A DNA stretch of 64,000 nt from assembly GCF_947501385.1 (NCBI RefSeq), contig NZ_CANMVP010000003.1, forward strand, positions 149,691 through 213,690. Direction: 5' to 3'. Shown here piece after piece: positions 34,827-44,655 of the stretch; within the stretch, counting starts at the first letter, position 1, and each line of letters begins with the position of its first letter. A program made the position numbers and the translations under genes. The notes beneath the pieces were generated by a model. That model was not told the origin of the DNA. It worked only from the letters and a program-made list of their open reading frames with translations, and searched no databases. Origin of the DNA: an uncultured Polaribacter sp. Lineage in GTDB: Bacteria; Bacteroidota; Bacteroidia; Flavobacteriales; Flavobacteriaceae.

Positions 34827-36026
34827 ATGAAATTCAATCCAGCAAATAATATTCAAGATTTACAATATTTTGGCGAGTTTGGCGGTGTAAATCCATCAAT
34901 TTCAGATTCATCTACGTATACATTTATTTCGGCAAAAACCATGTTCGATACTTTTGAAGGAAACGCAGATGGTTGTTATTTGTATTCACGTCATTCAATA
35001 CCTTCAAATTTGTATTTGGGTGAAGCACTGGCAGCCATGGAAGGTACAGAAACGGCAAATGTTTCTGCATCTGGAATGGGTGCAATTACGCCCGTTTTAT
35101 TACAATTGTGTGGCGCTGGAGATCATATTGTTTCTAGTAGAACAATTTATGGTGGAACCTATGCTTTTTTAAAAAATTTCACACCAAGATTAGGCATTGA
35201 AACAACGTTTGTAGACATCACAAGATTAGATCTTGTAGCGGCATCAATTACAGAGAAAACAAAAGTTTTGTATTGTGAATCTGTGAGTAATCCGTTACTA
35301 GAAGTTGCTGATATTGCTGGTTTGTCAGCTTTGGCAAAAAAATACAATTTAAAATTAGTGGTAGACAATACATTTTCTCCACTTTCTGTTTCGCCAGCAA
35401 AATTAGGGGCAGATATTGTAATTCATAGTTTAACAAAATTTATAAATGGTTCTTCAGATACGGTTGGTGGCGTAGTTTGTGGTACTCAAGAATTTATCAA
35501 TGATTTACGAAACGTGAATGATGGTGCAAGTATGTTGTTAGGTGCCACGATGGATAGTTTACGAGCTTCCTCTATCTTAAAAAATATGAGAACTTTGCAT
35601 ATTAGAATGAAACAGCACAGTAAAAATGCTGTTTTTTTAGCTAATAAATTTGAAGCTGATGGTTTAAAAACGGTGTATCCAGGATTGGTTTCACATCCTT
35701 CTCATCAACTATTTAAAACGATGATGAATACTGAGTATGGTTTTGGAGGTATGCTTACTATTGATGTTGGCACTCTAGAAAAAGCAAACGAGTTGATGGA
35801 GTTGATGCAGCATAAAAACTTGGGTTATTTAGCCGTAAGTTTGGGTTTTTATAAAACCTTATTTTCTGCTCCAGGAAGTTCAACATCGTCAGAAATACCA
35901 GAAGATGAACAAACAGCAATGGGTTTAAGTGATGGATTAATCAGGTTTTCTATTGGTTTAGATAACGATATTGAAAGAACTTATAAGATGATGAAATCTT
36001 GTATGAAAGAGGTTGATATTTTGTGA
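34827..36026 (+). CDS. Cys/Met-metabolism PLP enzyme, methionine gamma-lyase-like
   Basis: A 399-residue trans-sulfuration enzyme. The PLP lysine is Lys204 in HSLTKFINGSSD, Tyr108 is the stacking tyrosine, and GMGAITPVLLQL is a family motif. The position of the methionine gamma-lyase active-site Cys (after Tyr-Gly) holds Gly110 (YGGTYAF), so classical gamma-lyase activity is doubtful. It could be a cystathionine or homocysteine lyase/synthase. The divergent Lrp-type gene is its likely regulator, perhaps responding to a sulfur or branched amino acid. Confidence 0.85.
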   Translation: MKFNPANNIQDLQYFGEFGGVNPSISDSSTYTFISAKTMFDTFEGNADGCYLYSRHSIPSNLYLGEALAAMEGTETANVSASGMGAITPVLLQLCGAGDHIVSSRTIYGGTYAFLKNFTPRLGIETTFVDITRLDLVAASITEKTKVLYCESVSNPLLEVADIAGLSALAKKYNLKLVVDNTFSPLSVSPAKLGADIVIHSLTKFINGSSDTVGGVVCGTQEFINDLRNVNDGASMLLGATMDSLRASSILKNMRTLHIRMKQHSKNAVFLANKFEADGLKTVYPGLVSHPSHQLFKTMMNTEYGFGGMLTIDVGTLEKANELMELMQHKNLGYLAVSLGFYKTLFSAPGSSTSSEIPEDEQTAMGLSDGLIRFSIGLDNDIERTYKMMKSCMKEVDIL

Positions 36027-36072
36027 TTTTTAGTTCAGCTTTAGAGTTTCAAATTTAAACGACTTTAATGAA

Positions 36073-36106
36073 TGTCATTCTGACGAAGCATGAGAAAGAA
36101 TCTTAA
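36073..36106. repeat. GTCATTCTGACGAAG-type dispersed repeat
   Basis: TGTCATTCTGACGAAGCATGAGAAAGAATCTT is a non-coding element of the same style as copies at 26527 and 43766. The outer arms ATTCT/AGAAT can pair. Confidence 0.5.
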
Positions 36107-36234
36107 TTATGAGATTTCTATTTAGTTTATCTTGAGCATTACTGAAATTAAAATGCTTTTTGATTGAAAGTATTAAACGAAGTTTATGAAAGATTTAAAA
36201 GCTCTTTTCAAGATTCGTTAGTTTTTTTAGCTTT

Positions 36235-36270
36235 AATAACCAATAACCAATAACCAATAACCAATAACCA
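36235..36270. repeat. Tandem 7-base repeat (CAATAAC)n
   Basis: Four complete CAATAAC units (36241-36268) with a partial unit on each side, 4 bases from the end of the minus-strand gene at 36274. Such an array can vary in copy number. Confidence 0.85.
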
Positions 36271-36273
36271 CAA

Positions 36274-37296
36274 TTATATTCCCTTCAAACGGTTTACAAA
36301 CAAAGCAAAATCTTCTTTACTTGGCGGGTTTCCATCAAAAGGCAAAATATCCCAAGCGCCATTTTCAAAGAAGATTGTAAAATTAAAAACCGAAGTGTTT
36401 ATATCTTCAGGATTTAACATCGGATACCGTAAATCTGTATAGGTATAAGTGCCTATTTTTTCTTGTTTAGAAATTCGATAATAGTTGTTGCTAAACCACG
36501 CCAAAGTTTTTAAGTTTTCATCACGCATATCAATTAAATCGTGATTTTTATCTATGGTTATAATCTTATCTGCGGTTGCACTTTTATCTAATAGCGAATA
36601 AAAAGTAAGATGATATTTATCTTTAGTTTCTGCAACTGCATACCATAAAATAGTATTCAATATTGAAGGTTGTGCCGAAAAACGATCGATAGAAATTCCT
36701 GCTTTTTTAAAAGATTTTCTGAAAACAGTATCGATATAAAATTTATTTCCAATGGTAAATAGCATATAAGTAGCACTGATATAAATTCCTGCTTTTGTCC
36801 ATTTTAATCTTTTTGAATTTGTTCTTTTGAAGAATAAAACCACAATCATACAAATTAAAAAAGGCAACGTATATAAAGGGTCTACAACAGAAATGTTATT
36901 AAAAGCTATTCTGTAATCAGAAAAAGGCGCAAACAATTGTGTGCCGTAAGGCGTAAAACAATCTAAAATAGGATGTGTAAATATCGATAAAAAGAAAAGC
37001 CAGATCCAATCTTTTGGAGTGGTAGATTCTTTTCTCTTTCCTGTATTATAAATAGTGTAAACGAAGTAACCAAAAATAAAACTTCCTAAAACGGCAAATA
37101 AAATAGAATGCATAAAACCGCGATGAAAAGCCATCGCTTGAATTTCATTACTATATAAAAAGCGACCCATAAAAACGTCTAAATCTGGTATTGTTCCACC
37201 AATTGCACCAAACAATATTGCCCTATTTCCAATTTTTTTACCAAGCGCAATTTCGCCACAAGCAGCACCTAAAACAATTTGTGTTAATGAATCCAT
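36274..37296 (-). CDS. YdjM-family (DUF457) membrane-bound metal-dependent hydrolase
   Basis: A 340-residue protein with an N-terminal membrane domain of several helices. The metal-binding histidine/aspartate residues are in GTIPDLDV, AFHRGFMHSILFA and FTHPILDCFTPYGTQLF, the signature of the YdjM/LexA-regulated hydrolase family. The C-terminal ~140 residues are soluble. Its physiological substrate is not known. It diverges from the nhaC-type gene. Confidence 0.88.
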   Translation of the reverse strand: MDSLTQIVLGAACGEIALGKKIGNRAILFGAIGGTIPDLDVFMGRFLYSNEIQAMAFHRGFMHSILFAVLGSFIFGYFVYTIYNTGKRKESTTPKDWIWLFFLSIFTHPILDCFTPYGTQLFAPFSDYRIAFNNISVVDPLYTLPFLICMIVVLFFKRTNSKRLKWTKAGIYISATYMLFTIGNKFYIDTVFRKSFKKAGISIDRFSAQPSILNTILWYAVAETKDKYHLTFYSLLDKSATADKIITIDKNHDLIDMRDENLKTLAWFSNNYYRISKQEKIGTYTYTDLRYPMLNPEDINTSVFNFTIFFENGAWDILPFDGNPPSKEDFALFVNRLKGI

Positions 37297-37374
37297 GAGG
37301 GCAAAAGTAAGTCAACCAAATCAATTTGCATAACTTCTCCTAAAATCGTAACATTACATAACTAAACTTATAGA

Positions 37375-38844
37375 ATGCAAGACGAAAATAATCTATCAGA
37401 AATACATATTGAAGATCAAAAAATCACAGACAATAAAGAATTAAACTTATTAGAATCTTTAATTCCCGTAGTAATTTTAATGTGCTTATTGGCATATAAC
37501 ATCTTTTTTGTTGAGGGACAAGAATGGTTTGGAGCTTATACAAATCAATATATTTTATTAATGGGAGGTTTGGTTGCCGCAGCAGTTGGTTTTTTCAACA
37601 AAGTTTCTTTTTTAAGAATGATTTCTGAAGTTTGGGAAAACTGGAAAAGTGTTTTTGTGCCTATAATGATTTTGTTTTTAGTGGGTGCATTGGCAGGAAC
37701 TTGGTTGGTTAGTGGTATTATTCCTGCGATGGTTTATTATGGCTTACAAGTGCTAAGTCCTGAAATATTTTTACCAGCCTCTGTAATAATTGCAGCCATT
37801 ATTTCTATTGCTACAGGAAGTTCTTGGACAACTTCTGCAACCGTTGGTATTGCTTTGGTTGGTATTGGAAGCGCACTAGGAATTCCTACAGGAATGATTG
37901 CCGGCGCCGTAATTTCTGGAGCCTATTTTGGCGATAAAATGTCGCCACTTTCTGATACTACAAATCTAGCACCAGCAATGGCAGGAACAGATTTATTTAC
38001 ACATATAAAATACATGGCGTATACAACGGTACCAACAATTATAATAACATTGATTGTATTTGCCGTTTTAAGCGGAACCATAGACACTACTGGTAGTACA
38101 GACATAAGTAATTTATTAGCATCTATAGACAATACATTCAATATTTCTCTTTGGTTATTTTTAGTGCCAGGAATTGTAATAGCATTGATTTTAATGAAAA
38201 CAAAACCATTAATTGCTTTGGGAACAGGGGTTGTTTTAGCTGCCGTTTTTGCCTTTATTTTTCAAAGTGATGTTTTAGAAAGTTTATCAGATTCTAAGTT
38301 ACAATCAATTATAAATTCAGTTTTAACAGATACCAATATTGAAACAGATAATGATAAATTATCAGAATTATTTTCGGCAGGAGGAATGAATGGAATGCTA
38401 TGGACCATCTTTTTAATTGTTTGTGCCATGGTCTTTGGAGGCATCATGGATGCCATTGGTGCCTTAGCAAAAATCACAAAAAGTTTATTGGCAATTGCAA
38501 GTTCTGTTTTTGGTTTGTTTGCAAGTACAGTAATTAGTTGTTTGGGTTTAAATGCAATTGCTTCCGATCAATATTTGGCCATTGTAATTCCTGGAAAAAT
38601 GTTTAAAAAAGCTTACGAGGATAAAGGTTTAGCACCAGAAAATTTAAGTAGAACTTTAGAAGATTCTGGTACAGTAACCTCTGTTTTAATTCCTTGGAAT
38701 ACTTGTGGAGCTTATCAATCTGGAGTGTTAGGCGTTTCTGTTGCAGATTATTTTGTATACGCAGTTTTTAATTATTTAAGTCCGTTTACAACATTGTTAT
38801 TTGCAGCTTTAAATATTAAAATTAGACAGTTGGTTAAAAAATAA
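37375..38844 (+). CDS. NhaC-family Na+/H+ antiporter
   Basis: A 489-residue inner-membrane protein with some 11-12 hydrophobic segments. GSSWTTSATVGIALVGIG and GAVISGAYFGDKMSPLSDTTNLA are family hallmarks, with the conserved acidic residues in the latter. By family it exchanges external H+ or amino acid for internal Na+, consistent with a marine lifestyle and the Nqr sodium pump in the same window. Confidence 0.92.
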   Translation: MQDENNLSEIHIEDQKITDNKELNLLESLIPVVILMCLLAYNIFFVEGQEWFGAYTNQYILLMGGLVAAAVGFFNKVSFLRMISEVWENWKSVFVPIMILFLVGALAGTWLVSGIIPAMVYYGLQVLSPEIFLPASVIIAAIISIATGSSWTTSATVGIALVGIGSALGIPTGMIAGAVISGAYFGDKMSPLSDTTNLAPAMAGTDLFTHIKYMAYTTVPTIIITLIVFAVLSGTIDTTGSTDISNLLASIDNTFNISLWLFLVPGIVIALILMKTKPLIALGTGVVLAAVFAFIFQSDVLESLSDSKLQSIINSVLTDTNIETDNDKLSELFSAGGMNGMLWTIFLIVCAMVFGGIMDAIGALAKITKSLLAIASSVFGLFASTVISCLGLNAIASDQYLAIVIPGKMFKKAYEDKGLAPENLSRTLEDSGTVTSVLIPWNTCGAYQSGVLGVSVADYFVYAVFNYLSPFTTLLFAALNIKIRQLVKK

Positions 38845-38941
38845 TAAAGACAAAAGCAGCTAGTTGGTATCAGCTAAAATTATTTTTAGCTTTAGACCTT
38901 CATTTTAAAGACACTAAAAGCAGTCATTTTTTTATTAATAT

Positions 38942-39670
38942 ATGCAGAAAGAGTTAAAAATAATTATAGATAAATTCACCCAGTTTTTATCTCAGAAATT
39001 CAAAAAATACGATCATAAATTACCTTATATTATTATCGTTTTTCTAAGTTTATTCATTGTAATTTTTGGTATAAAACTTTTTGTAGAACTTACCGAAAGT
39101 TTAAAAACAGATTTGTTGGCAGAGTTTGATACTACAATTAGCCAGTATATTACTTCCTTTAGATCTCCTTTTTTGACTGAATATTTTTTATTTGTAACTG
39201 ATGTAGGAGATATTTGGGGTTATCTTATTGTTTTTACTCTTTGCGCATTGCTTTTTTACGTATTGTTTAAAAGATGGAAATATGTGGTTCAAATAACATT
39301 GATATTACTTTTGGCATTAAGTTCTAACCTTCTTTTAAAACAAATCATAAACAGAGCAAGACCAACTTTAGAGCATTTGGTGACCGTAAAAACGCTTAGT
39401 TATCCTAGCGGACATGCAATGACAGCCATGGCTTTTTATGGTTTTTTAATTTATTTGATATTCACATTTAGAATCCGTAAAATTTTAAAATTTAGCATTA
39501 TTGCATTACTAATAGTGCTTATTTTAAGTATTGGAATTAGTAGAGTTTATTTGGGTGTGCATTTTCCTTCAGATATTGCTGGTGGTTTTATTGCTGGTTT
39601 TATTTGGGTGATTTTTTGCATCCTGATACTAAATTTATTAAAAGTCTTTAAAAAAGATCCAAACACATAA
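38942..39670 (+). CDS. PAP2-family membrane phosphatase
   Basis: A 242-residue protein with about six membrane helices. The phosphatase motifs are KQIINRARP, YPSGHAMTA and SRVYLGVHFPSDIAGG, all intact. By family it dephosphorylates a lipid phosphate, such as undecaprenyl diphosphate or phosphatidylglycerophosphate. The start ATG at 38942 gives a 30-residue cytoplasmic lead before the first helix. Confidence 0.92.
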   Translation: MQKELKIIIDKFTQFLSQKFKKYDHKLPYIIIVFLSLFIVIFGIKLFVELTESLKTDLLAEFDTTISQYITSFRSPFLTEYFLFVTDVGDIWGYLIVFTLCALLFYVLFKRWKYVVQITLILLLALSSNLLLKQIINRARPTLEHLVTVKTLSYPSGHAMTAMAFYGFLIYLIFTFRIRKILKFSIIALLIVLILSIGISRVYLGVHFPSDIAGGFIAGFIWVIFCILILNLLKVFKKDPNT

Positions 39671-39752
39671 AATCGAGAATGAGAATGAGTTTCAGTAGCT
39701 TATATTTACTAACTTCTAAAAACCTTTTCTTTGAGAGGCACTTATATCTCCT

Positions 39753-41711
39753 TTAAATAAACCAATTCCATACCAAACCAAAACGAATGGTTAAATCTCT
39801 GTAAGGATAATTGGGCGCAGAAAAATAATTTTTATCAGTAAATCCAGAAGTAGCATTGTCTACTTTTAAATACAAACGTGTTCTTCGCACTTGTGCATTA
39901 AAGAAAACATCAAAAGCAGGGAAACCTATTTGCTCATCATTTTGAATTCTAAACTCAGCTAAAAGAGGATTGTAAGCATTGGCATTGTATTTTGTAAAAT
40001 ACTTAAAAGTAACGCCAATATTCACCAACATTGGTTTGCCTTTAAACCAATAATCTGTGTAATAAAAGGTGTTTCTCGTCACAAATTCTGGCACTCTAAA
40101 AACAGAACTTCCACTACTCACATTTTGGTACATAAAAGTATTGTCTAAAGCGAATTTACCTAATTTAAATTCTCTGCTTGCTTTTACCTTTAAATAGGTA
40201 ATCTGATCTGCAAATTGTTGTGGTTGGCTATCTTCATCAAAATAAGTGTAATTGTCTAGATTGGTAAAGTTTAAAGATGCATTCAGCCATTTAGAAGCAA
40301 AATCAAAGCCTAAATCTCTAGTGTTTACATTGCTGAAATTATTTTGCCAATTGTAATCATCATATTCACTTTGGTGTAATAACGTATTAAAATTTGGCGA
40401 TTTAGAACTAATTAGCAAAGTACCTTTTACGCTAAAAATACTGTCTTTTTTAAATACAGCTTCCCCTTTTAAATAGTTTCCAGAAAGTCTGCCGCTTCCT
40501 GGAGTAATATTAGCTGCTGCATTTAGTTGAAAGTTTTTTATTTTAGCATTCCAATCTGCACCAAAAGAAATGGCATTTCCTTCAATTGTTAATTTGTTAA
40601 TAGCACTTTTACTATTTAAAATAGTATCATAACCATACGTGTAATTTGTAAAATTAGTTTTGGCTTTAAATTTACCTAAAACATATTTAGAGTTAAATTC
40701 TACGTTTAGCTCGTTGTTGGTAATTTTGCTTTTTGCTTTCTGATCTCTCGGGTTGGAAGAATTTGCACTTCCGAAGAAATCTGTCGTTAAACTCGATTGA
40801 AAAAATTCATAAGACTTATTCTCGTTTGTAAAAACATGCCCAATTTTTAGATTGCTAAAATCTTTGTTATTAATGGTGTCTTTGCTAGATAACAGCTTAT
40901 AACTATGTTCTAGATAAACCCTGTTGCCATCAAACTGACTTTCAGAATTGTCTAAATTTACATCTAAACGTGCTCTTGTTTGAAAATTTGGGTCATCTTC
41001 AATAAAATTAATCAAAGATTCTTCGGTTAAACCGCCATTTTCTTGGTGAAAAAAGTCTTGCGTTGTTAAATGGCCTCTAACTTCGTACTGATTGTTTTCT
41101 GTTCTGTAATGAAAAGCACCTCTAAAATTACCATTACTCACCAAGGCTTGTCTGTAAGCCCCTAAAGAACGAATTCCTTTATAAGAAAGTGAAACATTTA
41201 GCCTTTTAGAAAAATTTAATGTAAACAAAGCATCTAAAACTTGCCCTTGTTGCAAACCAGTTCTGTATAATATTTCTGTAGTGGGTGTTGGTACTTCGTA
41301 ATATTTTACATCTTCAACATCTAAATAACTTACTTGTTTTGCAGAAAAACCAATATCTGGAAATCTGGAAATAGTATTAAAACTGTAGCCTAAATTGTTT
41401 AAGGTTTGCCCTTGATTATGAAATTCTAAAAATTCGAATAAATCTTTTCTTAGGTAGTTAAATTTATAGTCTTTCTTAAGTGAAAGAGTTGTGTCTATGT
41501 AAGTTGTATCTCTTTTGTGAGAAAACACTTTATAATCTGTATATTTCGTTTTACCAGATAAAGTTACATTTACTTCTCCAGAAGTATTGATGGAATCTCT
41601 TTGGATATCGCTTGCGTTTCCAAATCCACCTTGACCACGAATTTGCTGTGAAAACGTATTTGTTCCTATTAAAATAGCAATTAAGAAAGTGAATAGTATT
41701 TTACTTTTCAT
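39753..41711 (-). CDS. Putative outer-membrane porin
   Basis: A protein of about 652 residues. The ATG at 41711 (MKSKILFTFLIAILIGTNTFSQ) begins a clean Sec signal; the upstream ATG at 41732 would add seven residues. The rest is beta-rich with many aromatic strand ends and finishes LTIRFGLVWNWFI, an outer-membrane barrel terminus. It matches the Bacteroidota 'putative porin' family in layout. The transported solute is unknown. Divergent from rnhB. Confidence 0.82.
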   Translation of the reverse strand: MKSKILFTFLIAILIGTNTFSQQIRGQGGFGNASDIQRDSINTSGEVNVTLSGKTKYTDYKVFSHKRDTTYIDTTLSLKKDYKFNYLRKDLFEFLEFHNQGQTLNNLGYSFNTISRFPDIGFSAKQVSYLDVEDVKYYEVPTPTTEILYRTGLQQGQVLDALFTLNFSKRLNVSLSYKGIRSLGAYRQALVSNGNFRGAFHYRTENNQYEVRGHLTTQDFFHQENGGLTEESLINFIEDDPNFQTRARLDVNLDNSESQFDGNRVYLEHSYKLLSSKDTINNKDFSNLKIGHVFTNENKSYEFFQSSLTTDFFGSANSSNPRDQKAKSKITNNELNVEFNSKYVLGKFKAKTNFTNYTYGYDTILNSKSAINKLTIEGNAISFGADWNAKIKNFQLNAAANITPGSGRLSGNYLKGEAVFKKDSIFSVKGTLLISSKSPNFNTLLHQSEYDDYNWQNNFSNVNTRDLGFDFASKWLNASLNFTNLDNYTYFDEDSQPQQFADQITYLKVKASREFKLGKFALDNTFMYQNVSSGSSVFRVPEFVTRNTFYYTDYWFKGKPMLVNIGVTFKYFTKYNANAYNPLLAEFRIQNDEQIGFPAFDVFFNAQVRRTRLYLKVDNATSGFTDKNYFSAPNYPYRDLTIRFGLVWNWFI

Positions 41712-41794
41712 ATAGAATTTCTTCGTGAACAAATGTAAAATAATTAAACGAAAATTATTGTTAATAAGTATGCTGAAAATTGTTAATTGTAGAT

Positions 41795-41833
41795 TCTTGT
41801 TTTATTCATTTTTTTCAACTGAATAAAACAAGA
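41795..41833. repeat. Perfect 13-bp inverted repeat upstream of rnhB
   Basis: CTTGTTTTATTCA (41796-41808), 11-base loop, TGAATAAAACAAG (41820-41832); an extra outer T-A pair extends it to 14. It lies between divergent porin and rnhB genes, 35 bases before the rnhB ATG. Confidence 0.75.
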
Positions 41834-41866
41834 GAAATGTAGTAGAATTTTTCTTTTCTTTGCAAG

Positions 41867-42475
41867 ATGCTAAAACTTAATTATAGTGGTTTTTCTTTAG
41901 AAGTAGGCACAGACGAAGCCGGTAGAGGTTGTTTGTCTGGACCTGTGGTAGCTGCTGCTGTAATACTTCCAAAAGATTTTACCCATCCTTTTTTAAATGA
42001 TTCTAAACAATTATCAGAAAAGAAAAGAGACGAGCTAAGACCTTTTATAGAAGAGAATGCATTGGCTTTTGCGGTTTCTTTTGTTTGGCAGCAAGAAGTA
42101 GATGAAATAAATGTTTTACAAGCTTCTATTACAGGAATGCATCGTTCTATTGATGCTTTAAATGTAATTCCAGAATATATTATTGTAGACGGAAATAAAT
42201 TTAGAGATTTTAAAGATATTCCGCATAAAACCATTGTAAAAGGTGATGCAAAGTATTTGAGTATTGCAGCGGCTTCCGTTTTAGCAAAAACCTATAGAGA
42301 TGAATATATGGCTAAGATTCATCAAGAATTCCCGATGTACAATTGGGCAAGAAATAAAGGCTATCCAACCAAAGAACATAGAAATGCCATTCGAGAATTT
42401 GGCACTACAGAGTACCATAGAAAAACATTTAGATTGTTGCCAGAACAGCTAAAATTCGATTTGAAGATCAAATAA
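41867..42475 (+). CDS. rnhB: Ribonuclease HII
   Basis: A 202-residue endonuclease that cuts RNA in RNA-DNA hybrids and single ribonucleotides in DNA. The signature [19 protein letters not shown] contains catalytic Asp16 and Glu17; further acidic residues are in YIIVDGNKF and KTYRDEYM. Length is standard. Confidence 0.97.
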   Translation: MLKLNYSGFSLEVGTDEAGRGCLSGPVVAAAVILPKDFTHPFLNDSKQLSEKKRDELRPFIEENALAFAVSFVWQQEVDEINVLQASITGMHRSIDALNVIPEYIIVDGNKFRDFKDIPHKTIVKGDAKYLSIAAASVLAKTYRDEYMAKIHQEFPMYNWARNKGYPTKEHRNAIREFGTTEYHRKTFRLLPEQLKFDLKIK

Positions 42476-42528
42476 AGTATTTTGTTATAGAAGCTACCTG
42501 CCTTTGGTAGTTAGGTTTTCTGGTTTCA

Positions 42529-42572
42529 CTACTCGCTTTTTTTATAGAAAAAAATAAAAAAGAGCTCAAACA
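42529..42572. repeat. Dispersed repeat, copy 2 (ACTCGCTTTTTTT ... AAAAAAGAGCTCAAACA)
   Basis: This is the second copy of the element at 29868. It begins 54 bases after the rnhB stop and may act as its terminator. Confidence 0.7.
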
Positions 42573-42706
42573 ATTAGTCTGTCTTGAGCGTAGTCGAAAG
42601 ATTCAACTATGGGGAAACATATTTATGAGCTTTTAGCATTTTAATTTTAGAAACTAATTCGTTTATTTAAAAAGTTCAACTATTTTTACGCTCTCAATTT
42701 TATAAG

Positions 42707-43759
42707 ATGATTAAAAAAACACGCGCAGAAATTACCAAATGCATTCTTCATAAAGTAGCCAATAAATTTAACAGCGGACATAATGTGTTTTCTGAAGATT
42801 TAATTCGTTTCGATCAAGAAGGGTATGACTTAATGAAAAATTTTCTACTAAAACCATTTGGAGGTTTAACACAAAGCTATCGTTTTTCTCATCATGCAGA
42901 TGTGCGTTTAAATGAATTGAATAATTATGCTTCAGAAGTGTTTAAAGAAGAAGGTTCATTTATAGAATATTCTAAAAACATTGTCAATCACTTATACGAG
43001 CAATCAAATTCTGCGCAAATAAAAACAGGTGATGTTATTGTGGTTTTTATCGAAGGAATAGAATACAAAGATGTGTTAACAGAAGCTGTTGGGGTTTTTA
43101 AAATTGAAAATAAAATTGATTTTTTCCAAACCTATTTAGATGACAATGAAAGTTTTGACGTAGTGGTTCAAAAAGGAATTTCAACCAAAAAAATAGACAA
43201 AGGCTGTTTAATTTTAAATACTTCAGACACAGAAGGAACCGTTGTTTTGTCTGTAGATAATAACAATTACGATGCACAATATTGGATTAAAAATTTCTTA
43301 AGTATAAAATTAGCAGACGATCATAATTCGCATACTCAGAGTTATTTAGAAATGTGTAAAGAATTCTCTGAAGAAGTAATAAAGCCAGAATTGGGCATGC
43401 AAGAACAAGGAAGTTTCTTGGCAAGCACGGTAGATTATTTTAAAGAAAACGAATCTGTAGATTATGCTACTTTTAAAGATGAGGTTTTTGAGGAAGAAAA
43501 ACACAAAGAACAATTTGATGAATATAAAAAACACTTCGAAACTTTAAATGATGTGTTAATTAGAAATAATTTTGATGTTTCTGGAGTGGTTTTAAAGAAG
43601 GAAAAAAGCAAACTTAAAACTGAAATAAAATTAGATACCAACATCAATATAAAATTAGATGTAGATGCACCAGAAGCCGCTTCAGAATATTTAGAAAGAG
43701 GTTATGATGAAGAGAAAAAAATGAAGTTTTATAAAGTGTATTTTAACGAAGAGAAATAA
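42707..43759 (+). CDS. Nucleoid-associated protein (NdpA/YejK-like)
   Basis: A 350-residue cytoplasmic protein matching the 37-kDa nucleoid-associated family: an N-terminal VFSEDLIRFDQEGYDLMKNFLLKPF, a central IKTGDVIVVFIEGIEYKDVLTEAVGVFKIENK, and a charged C-terminal half. By family it associates with the chromosome; molecular activity is unclear. Monocistronic. Confidence 0.85.
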   Translation: MIKKTRAEITKCILHKVANKFNSGHNVFSEDLIRFDQEGYDLMKNFLLKPFGGLTQSYRFSHHADVRLNELNNYASEVFKEEGSFIEYSKNIVNHLYEQSNSAQIKTGDVIVVFIEGIEYKDVLTEAVGVFKIENKIDFFQTYLDDNESFDVVVQKGISTKKIDKGCLILNTSDTEGTVVLSVDNNNYDAQYWIKNFLSIKLADDHNSHTQSYLEMCKEFSEEVIKPELGMQEQGSFLASTVDYFKENESVDYATFKDEVFEEEKHKEQFDEYKKHFETLNDVLIRNNFDVSGVVLKKEKSKLKTEIKLDTNINIKLDVDAPEAASEYLERGYDEEKKMKFYKVYFNEEK

Positions 43760-43765
43760 AATTAA

Positions 43766-43851
43766 GCGTCACTGCAAGGACGCAGGACGTGGCAAACTGT
43801 TTTATTATTTAAGTATTTAAAGAGATTGCTTCATGCTTCGCAATGACGATA
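43766..43851. repeat. CGTCACTGCAAGGA...TTCGCAATGACG dispersed repeat
   Basis: The outer arms CGTCA-TGC and GCAATGACG pair across a loop of about 65 bases that includes TTGCTTCATGCTTC. This is the common Flavobacteriaceae CGTCATTGC-type intergenic element. It lies between convergent genes. Confidence 0.6.
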
Positions 43852-43885
43852 TTTATATTGTTTTATTTTAAAAAGAAATCTAAAA

Positions 43886-44590
43886 TTAAGAAGTTACAAA
43901 TTCTTCAACCTCAAAAAGGGTTTTAAAATGCTTTAAAATTTTTCCTTTTACTTCTTCTAAGTCTAATTTTTTACCTAATTCAGATTCCATAGAAGCCACA
44001 GCTTTTCCTTTAATTCCACAGGGAATGATATGGTCAAAATAGCCTAAGTTGGTATTTACGTTTAATGCAAAACCATGCATTGTGACCCAACGAGAAGAAC
44101 GAATTCCTAAAGCACAGATTTTTCTTGCAAATGGAGTGCCAACATCTAACCAAACACCCGTTTCGCCGTCACTTCTTTCTCCTTTTAAACCATATTCAGC
44201 AATGGTTAAAATAATACTTTCCTCTAACAAACGTAAGTATTTGTGAATGTCTGTAAAGAAATTTTCTAAATCTAATATTGGATATCCTACAATTTGTCCA
44301 GGACCATGATAGGTAATATCTCCACCACGATTTATTTTGTAAAAAGTAGCCCCTTTTTCTGAAAGTTGTTTTTCGGTTAGTAATAAATTACTCAAATCAC
44401 CACTTTTTCCCAAGGTATATACATGCGGATGTTCAACAAATAAAAAATGATTTTCTGTTTTTTTGTTCGCCTCGTTTCTTCGGTTTTCAATCTTTACATC
44501 AACAATTTCTTGCAATAATTTAGATTGATAATCCCAAGTATCTTTGTAATCTTTAACTTTTAAGTCTTTTAGTAGTATGTTTCTGTTCAT
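43886..44590 (-). CDS. lipB: Lipoyl(octanoyl) transferase
   Basis: A 234-residue enzyme that moves octanoyl groups from acyl carrier protein to lipoate-dependent enzymes. The signature [19 protein letters not shown] is intact; the catalytic Cys is in [15 protein letters not shown], with the paired Lys just after it. The divergent upstream gap to the protease is only 65 bases. Confidence 0.96.
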   Translation of the reverse strand: MNRNILLKDLKVKDYKDTWDYQSKLLQEIVDVKIENRRNEANKKTENHFLFVEHPHVYTLGKSGDLSNLLLTEKQLSEKGATFYKINRGGDITYHGPGQIVGYPILDLENFFTDIHKYLRLLEESIILTIAEYGLKGERSDGETGVWLDVGTPFARKICALGIRSSRWVTMHGFALNVNTNLGYFDHIIPCGIKGKAVASMESELGKKLDLEEVKGKILKHFKTLFEVEEFVTS

Positions 44591-44655
44591 CTTATAGACT
44601 ACAAAGATAAATATTTCGTTATATTTGGAATCGTTTATACTCCTAAAATGTTACT

